Source: Streptomyces sp. SLBN-31
GTDB taxonomy: Bacteria > Actinomycetota > Actinomycetes > Streptomycetales > Streptomycetaceae
DNA: 64,000 bases
Direction of reading: 5' to 3'
Assembly: GCF_006715395.1 (NCBI RefSeq)
Contig: NZ_VFNC01000002.1
Coordinates: 310,001-374,000, forward strand
The notes under the pieces were generated by a model. It saw only the letters and a list, made by a program, of their open reading frames with translations, did no database searches and had not been told where the DNA came from. Shown piece by piece: positions 8,717-18,754 of the stretch; position 1 is the stretch's first letter, and each line of letters opens with the position of its first letter. The position numbers were made by a program, and so were the translations under genes.

Positions 8717-9985
8717 CTACGCCCGTCCGCCCGGGACCACGCCCGTGCCCAGCAGGGCCGACAGTTGGGGTGAGTACGTGGCGTGCAGGACGAGTGCCGC
8801 ACTGCCCACGACCGCCGCGTCGGTGCCGAGCCAGGACGCCTCCACGTCGACGACCCGCACGTGACGGGAGAGCGGACGGCTCGCCAGCGCGGCGGCGACG
8901 ACCTCGACGTACCGCGACTCGACGTGCTGGATGCCGTGCCCTCCCAGGACGATCAGGTCGACGTCGATGAAGTTGACGATGTCGACCGCGACCGAGGCGA
9001 CGTGCTCCGCGGTCTCGTCGATGACCGCCGCGGCCACCGGGTCGCCGGCTGCCGCGGCCGCTGCGATGGCAGCGTGATCCACGCTCTCGGCGTCCTGGGC
9101 GAAGGCGCGCGCCAGGTCGGTGTCCGGGCTGGGGCCGGCGGCGAGCCTGCGGTGCACCTCCGCGACGATGGCCGTCGGGTTGACGAGGCCTTCCAGGCAG
9201 CCGCGGTTGCCGCAGTAGCACTCCGGGCCGTCGGGCAGCACGGAGGAGTGCCCGAACTCCCCCGCGTTCATCGAACCGCCCCGGTACACCTGGTGGTTGA
9301 GGATGAGGCCGCCGCCCACGCCGGTACCGAAGAAGAAGTAGGCGAAGTCCGCCACGCCCCTGCCCGCGCCGGACCAGCGCTCGCCGATCGCGGCGGCGGT
9401 GGCGTCGTTGTCGAGGGTCACGGGCAGGCCGGTCGCCTCGCTGAGCATGTGCTGCACGGGCACCCGCGTCCAGCGGGCGAGCTGGGGCGCTCCGACGATC
9501 GCGCCCTGTCCGGGGTCGATGGGGCCGGGGGTGGCCAGTCCCAGTCCCAGGACCTTGCTGCGGTCGACACCAGTCTCGGTCAGGACGTCGGTGACGAGTT
9601 CCGCCATGGCCTTGACGACCTGGGCGGGATCGTTACCGGGGTGGGTGGGGCGCTTCTTGACGACCAGCGGTCGGCCCAGCAGGTCGACCACGGTGCAGCT
9701 GAGTTCCACGGGGTCGAAGTGCAGGCCCACCGCGCTGCCGGCGTCGGCGTTGATCCGCAGCGTGGTGCGGGGCTTGCCGCCGCTGGACACCCTGCTGGCG
9801 CCGTCCTCCCGCACGATGCCCTCGTCGAGCAGCCGGCGCACGATGCCCGACACCGTCTGCGGAGTGAGTCCCGTGTGCTGGGCGATCTCGACGCGGCTGA
9901 TGCCGTCGGCGAGCTGGATCTGGTCCAGGACGACGGCCCGGTTGTATCGCCCGACCTTCGGAAGGTTCGTTCCTGCCTGCCGCAC
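8717..9985 (-). CDS. ROK-family transcriptional repressor
   Basis: 422 residues from a GTG at 9985 preceded by AGAGAGGA. The reading frame continues upstream but without a family match. An N-terminal winged HTH (NRAVVLDQIQLADGISRVEIAQHTGLTPQTVSGIVRRLLDEG) is followed by a ROK sugar-kinase-like ATPase fold with LDNDATAAAIGE, FFGTGVGGGLI and the zinc-binding CYCGNRGCLEG motif (C-x-C-x4-C). Such proteins sense sugars and repress uptake genes. It is divergent from the sugar ABC importer and very likely its regulator, acting on the ACTAA repeats in the 215-bp gap. Confidence 0.9.
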   Translation of the reverse strand: MRQAGTNLPKVGRYNRAVVLDQIQLADGISRVEIAQHTGLTPQTVSGIVRRLLDEGIVREDGASRVSSGGKPRTTLRINADAGSAVGLHFDPVELSCTVVDLLGRPLVVKKRPTHPGNDPAQVVKAMAELVTDVLTETGVDRSKVLGLGLATPGPIDPGQGAIVGAPQLARWTRVPVQHMLSEATGLPVTLDNDATAAAIGERWSGAGRGVADFAYFFFGTGVGGGLILNHQVYRGGSMNAGEFGHSSVLPDGPECYCGNRGCLEGLVNPTAIVAEVHRRLAAGPSPDTDLARAFAQDAESVDHAAIAAAAAAGDPVAAAVIDETAEHVASVAVDIVNFIDVDLIVLGGHGIQHVESRYVEVVAAALASRPLSRHVRVVDVEASWLGTDAAVVGSAALVLHATYSPQLSALLGTGVVPGGRA

Positions 9986-10033
9986 GCGCGGTCCTCTCTC
10001 GTTTCCCCGCTCCAACCTATCTCCCGCAGCCCA

Positions 10034-10063
10034 TTGACTTAGTAAAACAAATGGATTTAGTGT
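10034..10063 (+). promoter_or_regulatory. Promoter with overlapping ROK-type operator repeats
   Basis: A TTGACT at 10034 and TAGTGT at 10058 are spaced by 18 bp and point toward the ABC importer operon. Two direct copies of TTAGT (ACTAA on the other strand) at 10039 and 10057, spaced 18 bp, overlap the -35 and -10 elements. ROK repressors commonly bind A/T-rich TTTACTAA-like sites, and this stretch is unusually A/T-rich for the window. Direct repression by the divergent ROK protein is inferred, not shown. Confidence 0.55.
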
Positions 10064-10199
10064 CCGGAGCCGCAGACGAAATCTCGGACACGAGGGCACG
10101 GGGCAGTGCCATCGGAGGCAAGTTGATGTCCATGCAAGGCCGCAGGCCCGCACCCTCGGCGAGGCCTGAACGCCTTCCCGGCGGTCAGGAGCGCCGATC

Positions 10200-11750
10200 A
10201 TGACTCCCCGCGCAGCGAACCTGCTGGAGATGCGGTCGATCACCAAGACCTTCCCCGGTGTCACCGCGCTCGCCGACGTCAACCTCGTCGTGCGGGAAGG
10301 CGAGATCCACGCGATCTGCGGCGAGAACGGCGCCGGCAAGTCCACGCTCATGAAGGTGCTCAGCGGCGTTCACCCGCACGGCAGTTACACCGGCGACATC
10401 GTCTACCGGGGGGAGAAGGTCCGCTTCGACGACATCCGCGCCAGTGAGCAGGCCGGCATCGTGATCATCCACCAGGAGCTGGCCCTGGTGCCCGGCATGT
10501 CGATCACCGAGAACCTCTTCCTCGGCAACGAGCCGCGCCGCCGCGGCGCGATCGACTGGAAGCGCGCCCGGCGCCGGGCCCTGGAGCTGATGGAGCAGGT
10601 CGGACTCCGGGAGGACCCGGACACCCTGATCAAGGACATCGGCGTCGGCAAGCAGCAACTCGTCGAGATAGCCAAGGCGTTCGCGAAAGACGTCAAGCTG
10701 CTGATCCTCGACGAGCCCACCGCGGCCCTCAACGAGGCCGACTCCCAGCACCTGCTGGACCTGCTGCGCGGCTTCCGCGACCGGGGCATCACCTCGATCA
10801 TGATCTCGCACAAACTGAACGAGATCGAGGCGGTCGCCGACACCATCACGATCCTGCGTGACGGCCGCACCATCGAGAGCCTCGACGTCAAGGCGGACGG
10901 CGTCAACGAGGACCGCATCGTGCGGGGCATGGTCGGCCGCGAACTCGACAGCCGCTTCCCCGACCGCACACCCGACATCGGCGAGGTCTTCTTCGAGGTC
11001 CGCGACTGGACGGTGCGGCACCCCACCTCGGACGAACGGATGGTGTGCAAGGGCTCGACGTTCCATGTCCGCCGAGGGGAGATCGTCGGCTTCGCCGGCC
11101 TCATGGGCGCGGGCCGCACCGAACTCGCCATGAGCCTGTTCGGCCGCTCCTACGGCACCTGGCTGTCCGGTCAGGTCTTCAAGGACGGCAAGGAGATCCG
11201 GCTCAAGACCGTGTCGGACGCCATCGGACACGGTCTTGCCTACGTCAGCGAGGACCGCAAGTCGATCGGCCTGAACCTGCTGGACGACATCAAGGCCTCG
11301 ATGGTGGCCGCCAAGCTGTCGAAGATCGCCCGCCGCCGTGTCATCGACCCGGTGCGCGAGCACCGCGTCGCCGAGGAGTACCGCGAGAGCCTGCGGATCA
11401 AGACGCCCAGCGTCGACGAGGGCGTCGTGAAGCTCTCCGGCGGCAACCAGCAGAAGGTCGTCCTGGCCAAGTGGATGTTCACCGACCCCGACCTGCTGAT
11501 CCTCGACGAGCCGACCCGCGGCATCGACGTGGGCGCCAAGTTCGAGATCTACGGGATCATCCAGCGGCTCGTCGCCCAGGGCAAGGGGGTCATCGTCATC
11601 TCCTCCGAACTGCCCGAACTGATCGGCCTGTGCGACCGCATCTACACGGTGTTCGAAGGCGCCATCACCGGTGAGGTGGCGCGCGCGGACGCGGATCCGG
11701 AAGTCCTGATGAAGCAGATGACCGCTACCAAGAAGAGCCCCACTCCATGA
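10200..11750 (+). CDS. Sugar ABC transporter, duplicated ATPase subunit
   Basis: 516 residues with two ABC domains as in RbsA/XylG/GguA/MmsA proteins. Domain 1 has Walker [10 protein letters not shown] at residue 41 and [11 protein letters not shown] near 166. Domain 2 has a degenerate Walker A ([10 protein letters not shown]), a canonical LSGGNQQKV signature near 412 and [12 protein letters not shown]. The protein energises uptake of a monosaccharide such as xylose, galactose or arabinose at the cytoplasmic face. An AGGAG sequence precedes the ATG. Its stop overlaps the permease start by 4 bp, giving translational coupling. Confidence 0.92.
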   Translation: MTPRAANLLEMRSITKTFPGVTALADVNLVVREGEIHAICGENGAGKSTLMKVLSGVHPHGSYTGDIVYRGEKVRFDDIRASEQAGIVIIHQELALVPGMSITENLFLGNEPRRRGAIDWKRARRRALELMEQVGLREDPDTLIKDIGVGKQQLVEIAKAFAKDVKLLILDEPTAALNEADSQHLLDLLRGFRDRGITSIMISHKLNEIEAVADTITILRDGRTIESLDVKADGVNEDRIVRGMVGRELDSRFPDRTPDIGEVFFEVRDWTVRHPTSDERMVCKGSTFHVRRGEIVGFAGLMGAGRTELAMSLFGRSYGTWLSGQVFKDGKEIRLKTVSDAIGHGLAYVSEDRKSIGLNLLDDIKASMVAAKLSKIARRRVIDPVREHRVAEEYRESLRIKTPSVDEGVVKLSGGNQQKVVLAKWMFTDPDLLILDEPTRGIDVGAKFEIYGIIQRLVAQGKGVIVISSELPELIGLCDRIYTVFEGAITGEVARADADPEVLMKQMTATKKSPTP

Positions 11751-13045
11751 GCCGTATAACTGACCTGCAGAAGAACCTGTTCGGGGGCACGACCTCCAAC
11801 GCCCGCCAGTTCGGCATGATCTCCACCCTGGTGGCCATCGTCGTACTGTTCCAGATCTGGACCGACGGCCTGACGCTGACCTCCGGCAACCTCATCGCCG
11901 TCGTCAGCCAGTACTCCTACATCCTCATCCTCGCCGTCGGGATGCTGATGGTGATCGTCGCCGGGCACATCGACCTGTCGGTCGGCTCCGTCGCGGCGTT
12001 CACCGGCATCGTCGTCGCCAAGGCCATGCAGGAGCACTCGCTGCCCTGGCCCCTGGCCATCCTCCTGGGCCTGCTCGTCGGCGCCGCGATCGGCGCCTGG
12101 CAGGGCTTCTGGGTCGCCTACATCGGGGTGCCGGCGTTCATCGTGACCCTCGCCGGGATGATGCTGTTCCGCGGCGCCAACCAGTACATCGGCAACGCCG
12201 ACACCGTCCCGGTGCCCGAGGGCTTCCGCAAGATCGGCGCGGGCTTCCTGCCCGAGGTCGGCCCGGACACCGGGTACAACAACCTGACCTTGCTGCTCGG
12301 CGTGGCCGCCTGCGCGGGCGTCGTCTGGCGGGAGTGGACGGCACGGCAGACCCGACGCGAGATGAAGGCGGACCTCGCTCCCATATGGGTCACGGGCGTC
12401 CGGCTGGCCGTCATGATCGGCATCATCGTCTTCGCGACGCTGCGCTTCGCCGGCGGCCGGGTCGGCACCAGCCTGCCGATCTCCGGCATCATCCTGATCG
12501 TCCTGGTCCTGGCGTACTCGCACTACACCCGCAACACCATCGGCGGCCGGCACATCTACGCGGTCGGCGGCAACGCCCGCGCCGCGGAACTGTCCGGAGT
12601 GAAGCTCAAGCGGGTCAACTTCGCCGTCATGATGAACATGTCGGTCCTGGCCGCTCTCGCCGGCATGATCTTCGTGGCCCGTTCCTCGGCCTCCGGCCCG
12701 CAGGACGGACTGAGCTGGGAACTGGACGCCATCGCCGCCGTGTTCATCGGCGGGGCGGCAGTCTCCGGCGGCCTGGGCACCGTCAGCGGCTCCATCGTCG
12801 GCGGCCTGGTCATGGCGCTGCTCAACAACGGTCTGCAACTGCAGGGCGTCGGCTCGGACATGGTCCAGATCATCAAGGGCCTGGTCCTCCTGCTCGCCGT
12901 CGCCTTCGACGTCTACAACAAGAGCCAGGGCCGTTTCTCCATCATCGCGACACTGACCCGCCCCTTCAGACGCGAGGACCCGGCGGGCACGGCCGCGCCG
13001 TCGGCCCCGGCCTCCGACGCGGACAAGGCCAAGATCGCAGGCTGA
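11747..13045 (+). CDS. Sugar ABC transporter permease (XylH/GguB-like)
   Basis: 432 residues with about ten membrane segments. The conserved [23 protein letters not shown] motif in the second third of the N-terminal half and [14 protein letters not shown] in the cytoplasmic loop identify the branched RbsC/XylH permease family. An internal ~50-residue insertion (near 200-240) between membrane segments is typical of the XylH/GguB group and separates it from shorter RbsC. A charged Ala/Pro-rich tail ends the protein. It forms the channel for the preceding ATPase and the lipoprotein encoded 242 bp downstream. Confidence 0.92.
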   Translation: MSRITDLQKNLFGGTTSNARQFGMISTLVAIVVLFQIWTDGLTLTSGNLIAVVSQYSYILILAVGMLMVIVAGHIDLSVGSVAAFTGIVVAKAMQEHSLPWPLAILLGLLVGAAIGAWQGFWVAYIGVPAFIVTLAGMMLFRGANQYIGNADTVPVPEGFRKIGAGFLPEVGPDTGYNNLTLLLGVAACAGVVWREWTARQTRREMKADLAPIWVTGVRLAVMIGIIVFATLRFAGGRVGTSLPISGIILIVLVLAYSHYTRNTIGGRHIYAVGGNARAAELSGVKLKRVNFAVMMNMSVLAALAGMIFVARSSASGPQDGLSWELDAIAAVFIGGAAVSGGLGTVSGSIVGGLVMALLNNGLQLQGVGSDMVQIIKGLVLLLAVAFDVYNKSQGRFSIIATLTRPFRREDPAGTAAPSAPASDADKAKIAG

Positions 13046-13287
13046 CCGCACAGAGCGCTCGCCGGGCCGCGACCGGACGCTCATCTCATCGAGCTCCTCG
13101 AACGCTCTGCGCACGCCCCCGAAACGGCCGGACACCCGGCCCCCTGACAGCCGGGTGTCCGGTCCACCCCCACACGCCAGGCAGCACCAGGCACCGGCAC
13201 ACGGCCCGACGGCCGAACCGCACCACCACAGCCGCGCGACGGCACACCACTCCGGCACCACACACGCACGAAGGGTTCCACTCCACC

Positions 13288-14397
13288 ATGCGCAGAATCG
13301 TCATCAGAAGCATCGCCGCCGTCGGCACCGCCGCCCTGCTCGCCCTGGGCACGGCCTGCTCCAACGAACGCGAGGGCTCCTCCAGCAGCGGCAGCGGCGA
13401 CAGCAAGGGCTTCTCCAAGGACTCCCTGATCGGCGTCGCCCTGCCGGCCAAGACCTCGGAGAACTGGGTGCTGGCGGGCGACCTGTTCACCAACAACCTC
13501 AAGAAGGCAGGCTTCAAGGCCGACGTCCAGTACGCGGGCGCCTCGACCACGGTCGCCGACCAGCAGGCGCAGATCTCCTCCATGGTCACCAAGGGCGCGA
13601 AGGTCATCGTCATCGGCGCGACCGACGCCTCGCAGCTCGCCACACAGGTGAAGCAGGCCAAGGAGGAGGGCGCCACGGTCATCGCCTACGACCGGCTCAT
13701 CACCAACACCCCGGACATCGACTACTACATCGCCTTCGACAACTTCAAGGTCGGCCAGCTCCAGGGCCAGGCCCTGATCGACGGCATGAAGGCGAAGAAG
13801 CCCAAGGGTCCCTGGACGATCGAGCTGTTCTCCGGCTCCCCGGACGACAACAACTCCAAGGTGTTCTTCGACGGTGCGATGCAGGTCCTCAAGCCCCTCA
13901 TCGACAAGGGCGACATCGTTGTCGGCTCGGGGCAGAAGGCCATCAAGCAGACGGCGACGCAGGGCTGGAAGGCCGAGAACGCCCAGCAGCGCATGGACTC
14001 CCTGCTGACCTCGACCTACAGCGGCAAGAAGACCCTCGACGGGGTCCTCTCCCCCAACGACACCCTGGCCCGCGCGATCCTCACCTCGGTCAAGGGCGCC
14101 GGCAAGCCGGTCCCGGTCGTCACCGGCCAGGACTCCGAGGTCGAGTCGGTCAAGTCCATCATGGCCGGTGAGCAGTACTCGACGATCAACAAGGACACCC
14201 GCAAGCTCGTCGCGGAGACCGTCAACATGATCAAGTCCCTGCAGAAGGGCGACAAGCCGGCCGTCAACGACACCAAGCAGTACAACAACGGTGTCAAGGT
14301 CGTCCCGGCCTTCCTCCTGCCGCCCGTGATCGTGACGAAGAAGAACGCGGCGGAGGCCTACGCCAACGACCCCAAGCTGGCCCCCCTCACCAAGTAG
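13288..14397 (+). CDS. Sugar-binding lipoprotein of the ABC importer (ChvE/XylF-like)
   Basis: 369 residues. An N-terminal signal with lipobox GTAC (Cys24) and a Ser/Gly linker precede a periplasmic-binding-protein type I fold: LIGVALPAKTSENWVLAGDLF, KVIVIGATDASQLATQVKQAKEEGATVIAYDRLI, then DYYIAFDNFKVGQLQG, and a hinge region with GVLSPNDTLARAI. These match the XylF/ChvE group that binds xylose, galactose, glucose or arabinose. The gap to the permease gene is 242 bp, with no obvious terminator seen, so cotranscription is plausible though a separate promoter may boost this abundant component. Confidence 0.92.
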   Translation: MRRIVIRSIAAVGTAALLALGTACSNEREGSSSSGSGDSKGFSKDSLIGVALPAKTSENWVLAGDLFTNNLKKAGFKADVQYAGASTTVADQQAQISSMVTKGAKVIVIGATDASQLATQVKQAKEEGATVIAYDRLITNTPDIDYYIAFDNFKVGQLQGQALIDGMKAKKPKGPWTIELFSGSPDDNNSKVFFDGAMQVLKPLIDKGDIVVGSGQKAIKQTATQGWKAENAQQRMDSLLTSTYSGKKTLDGVLSPNDTLARAILTSVKGAGKPVPVVTGQDSEVESVKSIMAGEQYSTINKDTRKLVAETVNMIKSLQKGDKPAVNDTKQYNNGVKVVPAFLLPPVIVTKKNAAEAYANDPKLAPLTK

Positions 14398-14455
14398 CAC
14401 CACCCTCGCCTTCGCCCGCGCCGTCGCACTCGCCGGCGCGGGCAAGGGCACGCAC

Positions 14456-14487
14456 GGCCCCGCGGCGATCAGGATCGCCGCGGGGCC
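14456..14487. terminator. Strong bidirectional hairpin
   Basis: A perfect palindrome with 15-bp arms (GGCCCCGCGGCGATC and its complement) separated by two bases lies between the 3' ends of the importer operon and the convergent carotenoid-oxygenase gene. No T-run follows, as is usual for Streptomyces hairpin terminators. Confidence 0.75.
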
Positions 14488-14505
14488 GAAGCGTCTCCCG
14501 AACCG

Positions 14506-16017
14506 CTAGGCGTCCGGGATCCAACTGCCGTGGAACCCCAGGGGTACCCGGCCGGGCAGGTGAACGCGGGCCAGTGGGTGGCCGCCGAAGTCCTTGGCGG
14601 AGAGGATCACCAGGTCGGTCGCACCGCGGTCGGGGGCGTTCACGTACGACAGGACGTAACCGTCGTCCTCGTCCCGCGCCCCAAGCCGCGGCACGAACAC
14701 CGGCTCACTGGCCGCGGCGTCCGCGGGGAATCGGTGCACCTGCCCGCTGCCCCGCAACACGTCCTGTTTGATGAGGCAGTTGGTGAACTTCTCGTCCGGC
14801 GGTACGCCGTCGACGGTCTCGTAGGCGCGCCACATCTCGGCCGCGCTGGCCGTGTAGGCATAGCGGTGCCGACGCGATACCAGTGACTCGTTGATGCGGG
14901 GGAATTCCTGCGGACGGTCGTCCAGCCGACTGCTTCGGACCCGGCCCGCGCGCAGGTCGATCGTCCACCGGTCGAGCGTCGGGGCGCCGGTCGCGGACGG
15001 TCCGCCCATACCGCGGCCGGCGGCGTAGAACGGCGCGGGGAATCCGGTGTACTCCACCACGACCGTGCCCCCCTGGTCGTAGGCGTTGAGCGTGTGCGAG
15101 TAGTACACCGGGGCGATCTCGAACCAGCGCGTGGCGCCGCCCTTGCGCGGCAACAGCCCGATTCGCATGGGGTGTTCGTCGTTCCACACATACGGCACCT
15201 TCGCGCCCGCCTCCGCGGCGGCGGCGTCGAAGGTGATCGGCACGTCCACGATCACCACGTACTTCTCGGTGAGCGCGAAGTCGTGCATCATCGGCGCGTC
15301 CGCGACCGGAATCCGCGTGGTCCGCGCCACCCGGCCAGTGCGGTCGATCATGAGGTGCCGCACATGGTCCCAGGTGGGGTAGTACGTGATCGCGTGCAGC
15401 TCGTCGGCCGCCGCGTCGTACTTGGTGTGCGCGGTGAAGGCGCCCGGGAGGGTGGAGCGGAAGTCATAGGGGCGTACGGTGCCCAGCTCGCCGTCCAGCT
15501 CGTACGGCAGCGGCCCGCCCTCCTGCAGCGCCAGGATGCGGCCCTTGTACGGAATCACGTGCGTGTTACACGCGAAGTCGTCCGGCGGCACCCGGCCCGG
15601 GTACGTCTCCCCCAGTTTCGCCGTCACCTGCGAGGACCGCACCCAGCGGTTGCGGTACCACTCCGCGCGCCCGCCACGCAGCCGGACCCCGTGCACCATC
15701 CCGTCGCCGAGCATCCAGTGGTGGGCGCGGACGTCCTCCAGGCCCAGCACATTCGGGCCGTTGCGCAGGTACCGGCCGTCCAGGTCACGCGGAATGCGGC
15801 CGGTGACCTCCAGGTCGAAGGCGGTCAGCTCCTCGTTGACCGGCGCGAAGGCCCCTTCCAGGAAGGGGGTGGCGCCCACCGCGTCGCTACCGCCGCCCGA
15901 AGAACTCGCCTGCGCCACGGTCGAGAAGAAGCCGGGCCCCAGCCCGCTGCCGACCACGCTGCCCGCTGCCGCGACCGCGGCGCCCTTGAGAAGTCGCCGC
16001 CGTGTGTGACTCGCCAT
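14506..16017 (-). CDS. Tat-exported carotenoid oxygenase (RPE65/CCD family)
   Basis: 503 residues. The N-terminus TRRRLLKGAAVAAAGSVVGSG is a twin-arginine signal, so the folded enzyme is exported. The mature part matches the carotenoid cleavage dioxygenase family: PVNEELTAFDLEVTGRIPRDLDGRYLRNGPN, HHWMLGDGMVHGVRL, FTAHTKYD, MMHDFALTEKYVV and a C-terminal GFHGSW. The His residues in these blocks are the expected four ligands of the non-heme iron. Members oxidatively cleave carotenoids, stilbenes or related alkenes. No carotenoid biosynthesis genes are nearby, so it may act on an external substrate. Confidence 0.88.
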   Translation of the reverse strand: MASHTRRRLLKGAAVAAAGSVVGSGLGPGFFSTVAQASSSGGGSDAVGATPFLEGAFAPVNEELTAFDLEVTGRIPRDLDGRYLRNGPNVLGLEDVRAHHWMLGDGMVHGVRLRGGRAEWYRNRWVRSSQVTAKLGETYPGRVPPDDFACNTHVIPYKGRILALQEGGPLPYELDGELGTVRPYDFRSTLPGAFTAHTKYDAAADELHAITYYPTWDHVRHLMIDRTGRVARTTRIPVADAPMMHDFALTEKYVVIVDVPITFDAAAAEAGAKVPYVWNDEHPMRIGLLPRKGGATRWFEIAPVYYSHTLNAYDQGGTVVVEYTGFPAPFYAAGRGMGGPSATGAPTLDRWTIDLRAGRVRSSRLDDRPQEFPRINESLVSRRHRYAYTASAAEMWRAYETVDGVPPDEKFTNCLIKQDVLRGSGQVHRFPADAAASEPVFVPRLGARDEDDGYVLSYVNAPDRGATDLVILSAKDFGGHPLARVHLPGRVPLGFHGSWIPDA

Positions 16018-16322
16018 CGTGTTCCCCGTTCGTCATCCGTGCCGACTGCGCCGGCTCAACTCGCCGTGACGGGAGCAACACTCCTCCTGGGCTGTCCCCA
16101 CGGGAGTCGGCCCAAGCCCCGAATCAGGGGTGGTGCTGGCGCCACCCCGGCCATCGGGGTCGACGGCGCGCTGGGCAAAGGGCTCAGTCACTGCGGTTGA
16201 GCGGGGTGTAGCTGTGTCACGACCCGGCAACGGCTCGGTGACCACAGCAACCGGCGATTGGCCGGAAATCGTTTGTGCCTGAGACAGTCACCCTCGACTG
16301 CCACTCACCAGACAGGATCGCC

Positions 16323-16997
16323 ATGACAACCTCCACGAAGTCCGACCGGCACAGACCCGGCATCGTTCTCCGTACGGCCGTGATCAGCGCCTCCGCCGCG
16401 GTACTCGCGGTGGTCCTCACGGCCTGCAACGGAGACGGGACTTCGACGGCCTCCCCCGCCGACGGCAAGACCGCCACGGCAACGGCGGGCGGTGGCACGG
16501 GGGGCGGCTCCCCGACGACCGGGGCCAAGCCCGCGGCCAAGCCGAAGGGCACGGGCAGCGGCGCCACGTCCTCCGGGGCCCCCAAGCCCGCCTCCTCGGC
16601 GCCCGCGCCGGCCAAGCCGATCGCCTCCGGCACGGCCGCCGACGACGGCTGCGACCACAAGATGCCCATCTCGCCCGACGAGGTGGCCGTCTACCGCTAC
16701 ACCCCCGAGGGAGGTTCCCTGAGCCTCATCGTCAAGTACGGCAACTGGGGCTGCGCGCCCGCCGACTCCGACGGCGCGCCCTTCGAGACCGTGGGCAAGG
16801 AGACGTACATGCCCATGGACCAGGCGGCGTACATCACCGTCACCAACCCCATCGTGGAAAGCACCGAGAACCAGCACGTCGGCGTCCAGGAGTTCCTCGA
16901 CTGGCTGGAGGCCCACCCCAACAGCGGTCTGGTGTTCAAGTACCACCTGGGCGCAGACGGGGCGATCGACCGGCTCGACGAGGAATTCACTCCCTGA
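16323..16997 (+). CDS. Secreted lipoprotein of unknown function
   Basis: 224 residues from an ATG at 16323 preceded by AGGA. The signal peptide ends in lipobox LTAC (Cys35). A ~75-residue low-complexity linker rich in Ala, Pro, Gly, Ser, Thr and Lys leads to a compact domain from about residue 110 with two Cys (DGCDHKM and NWGCAP) that may form a disulfide. No family is recognised. It lies upstream of the kinase gene on the same strand (149-bp gap), so it could belong to the same envelope-sensing locus. Confidence 0.7.
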   Translation: MTTSTKSDRHRPGIVLRTAVISASAAVLAVVLTACNGDGTSTASPADGKTATATAGGGTGGGSPTTGAKPAAKPKGTGSGATSSGAPKPASSAPAPAKPIASGTAADDGCDHKMPISPDEVAVYRYTPEGGSLSLIVKYGNWGCAPADSDGAPFETVGKETYMPMDQAAYITVTNPIVESTENQHVGVQEFLDWLEAHPNSGLVFKYHLGADGAIDRLDEEFTP

Positions 16998-17146
16998 GCG
17001 ACCACATCGCGGCCGCACAGCACCCGGAAGGGAGACCGGCAGGGTGCTGTACCGCAACCGATGTGGCTGAAAAGGTGTCTCTCGCCGCATGACGCGGCGG
17101 CTATGGAGTTGGCCATGCACGACGGCAGGACGACCGGGGGGATGAT

Positions 17147-18754
17147 GTGAATACATGGGTGGTGCCCGGATACACCGAGTCGCACGAACTCGGGTCGGGG
17201 GCGAGCGGACGCGTCGTGTCCGCCGTGCACGGGGACACCGGCGTTCCGGTCGCGGTGAAATACCTCAGCGAGTCCCTGCGCACGCGCCCGGGCTTCGTCC
17301 ACGACTTCCGGGCTGAGGCACGCCTGCTCGGCGGCCTGGAGAGCCTCCACGTGACCGGCTTCTACGAGTACGTGGAAAGCCCGCACGGCGCCGCCATCGT
17401 GATGGAACTGGTGGACGGGGTCTCGCTGCGGACCCTCCTGAAACGGCAGGGCCCCCTCGAACCCGAGGCCGCGCTCGTCATCCTCAAGGGCTCGCTCCTC
17501 GGCCTGGCCGACGCGCACGGCATCGGCGTCGTCCACCGCGACTACAAGCCCGAGAACGTCCTGGTCGAGTCGGACGGATCGTCCAAGCTCGTCGACTTCG
17601 GGATCGCCGTGGACGCCGGGACCACCGCAGGCGTGGCCGGAACCCCGTCGTACATGGCCCCCGAGCAGTGGACCGGCGAACCGGCCTCCTGTGCCACGGA
17701 CGTGTACGCGGCCACGGCCACCTTCTTCGAGTGCCTGACGGGGCACAAGCCGTACTCCGGCGACAACCTCGCCGAACTCGCCCTGCAGCACGTCGATGCA
17801 CCCGTCCCCGTCGACGAGGTCCCCGCACCGGTACGCGAGCTGGTCCGCCGCGGTCTGGCCAAGGAACCACAGGAGCGGCCGGCACAGGCCGAGGCCTTCG
17901 TCAGGGAACTGGAGACGGCCGCCTGCGCCGCCTACGGCCCCGACTGGGAGGAACACGGCCGCGCCCGGCTCGCCGCCCTGGTGGCACTGCTGGCCATGCT
18001 GTTGCCGTCGGCCCGCGCCCCCCGGACCACCACGGACACCGCACGCACGGTCCTGAGCCAGGCACCGCACCGCGGGGTCCGGTCGTGGCTGCCCGGCCGG
18101 CCCGGAATGCTCGTGTCCGGCACCGCCGTTCTCCTGGGCATCCTCCTCACCTACGGCATCCATGTCGCCCCGGGAGCCGCCGCGCAGCGGTCCGCCCAGG
18201 CCCTGGCCACCACCAGTGCCCACACCGAATCCCCAGGCGACACCGCGCCACCCTCCCCGTCAGCCGACGCGTCACCCTCCCCCACCCTCTCCCCCTCGAC
18301 CTCCGCGACCACCGACGCCACCGACCCCACGGCCTCCGCCACCTCCCCCTCCACCTCGGAATCGACGCCCGGCGAGACGACCCCGCCGGCGACACCGACG
18401 TCTTCCTCACCCACCTCGCCGGCCCCTGTCGCCGTCAAGAACGTCGCGGTGTCGGCCCTCCAGCAGACGGGCCCCTCGACCGCCACGGCGACCATCGACG
18501 TCACCACGGACGGGAGCGGGCCACTGACCATCTCCGTCTCCTGGTTCACCAGCAACCTCGGCGGCCCGCTCGGCTCCCCCGACGGCGCTTCGCAGGCCTT
18601 CGAGCGAAGCGGAGCCACCCACTACACGCTCACCGTCCAGCACACCTTCCAGAACGCCGGCTGCTACTGGGCGGTTCAGGCCACGACCGCCCCGGCAGCC
18701 GCATCCGGCAGCGCCTCCCAGCAGATCCTGACCAGACAGTGCGAATTGCGATGA
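17147..18754 (+). CDS. Transmembrane Ser/Thr protein kinase
   Basis: 535 residues from a GTG at 17147, with the alternative upstream starts lacking family similarity. The kinase domain (about 8-250) has a glycine loop LGSGASGRVV, the Lys in VAVKYL, the catalytic HRDYKPEN, the DFGIA metal-binding motif and MAPEQW. A membrane segment near 320-340 is followed by an extracellular Ser/Thr/Pro-rich stalk (~345-430) and a C-terminal Ig-like domain of ~105 residues ending in Cys-containing strands. This is the architecture of PknB-type sensors, with a non-PASTA outer domain. Its stop overlaps the start of the next gene (ATGA). Confidence 0.92.
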   Translation: MNTWVVPGYTESHELGSGASGRVVSAVHGDTGVPVAVKYLSESLRTRPGFVHDFRAEARLLGGLESLHVTGFYEYVESPHGAAIVMELVDGVSLRTLLKRQGPLEPEAALVILKGSLLGLADAHGIGVVHRDYKPENVLVESDGSSKLVDFGIAVDAGTTAGVAGTPSYMAPEQWTGEPASCATDVYAATATFFECLTGHKPYSGDNLAELALQHVDAPVPVDEVPAPVRELVRRGLAKEPQERPAQAEAFVRELETAACAAYGPDWEEHGRARLAALVALLAMLLPSARAPRTTTDTARTVLSQAPHRGVRSWLPGRPGMLVSGTAVLLGILLTYGIHVAPGAAAQRSAQALATTSAHTESPGDTAPPSPSADASPSPTLSPSTSATTDATDPTASATSPSTSESTPGETTPPATPTSSSPTSPAPVAVKNVAVSALQQTGPSTATATIDVTTDGSGPLTISVSWFTSNLGGPLGSPDGASQAFERSGATHYTLTVQHTFQNAGCYWAVQATTAPAAASGSASQQILTRQCELR

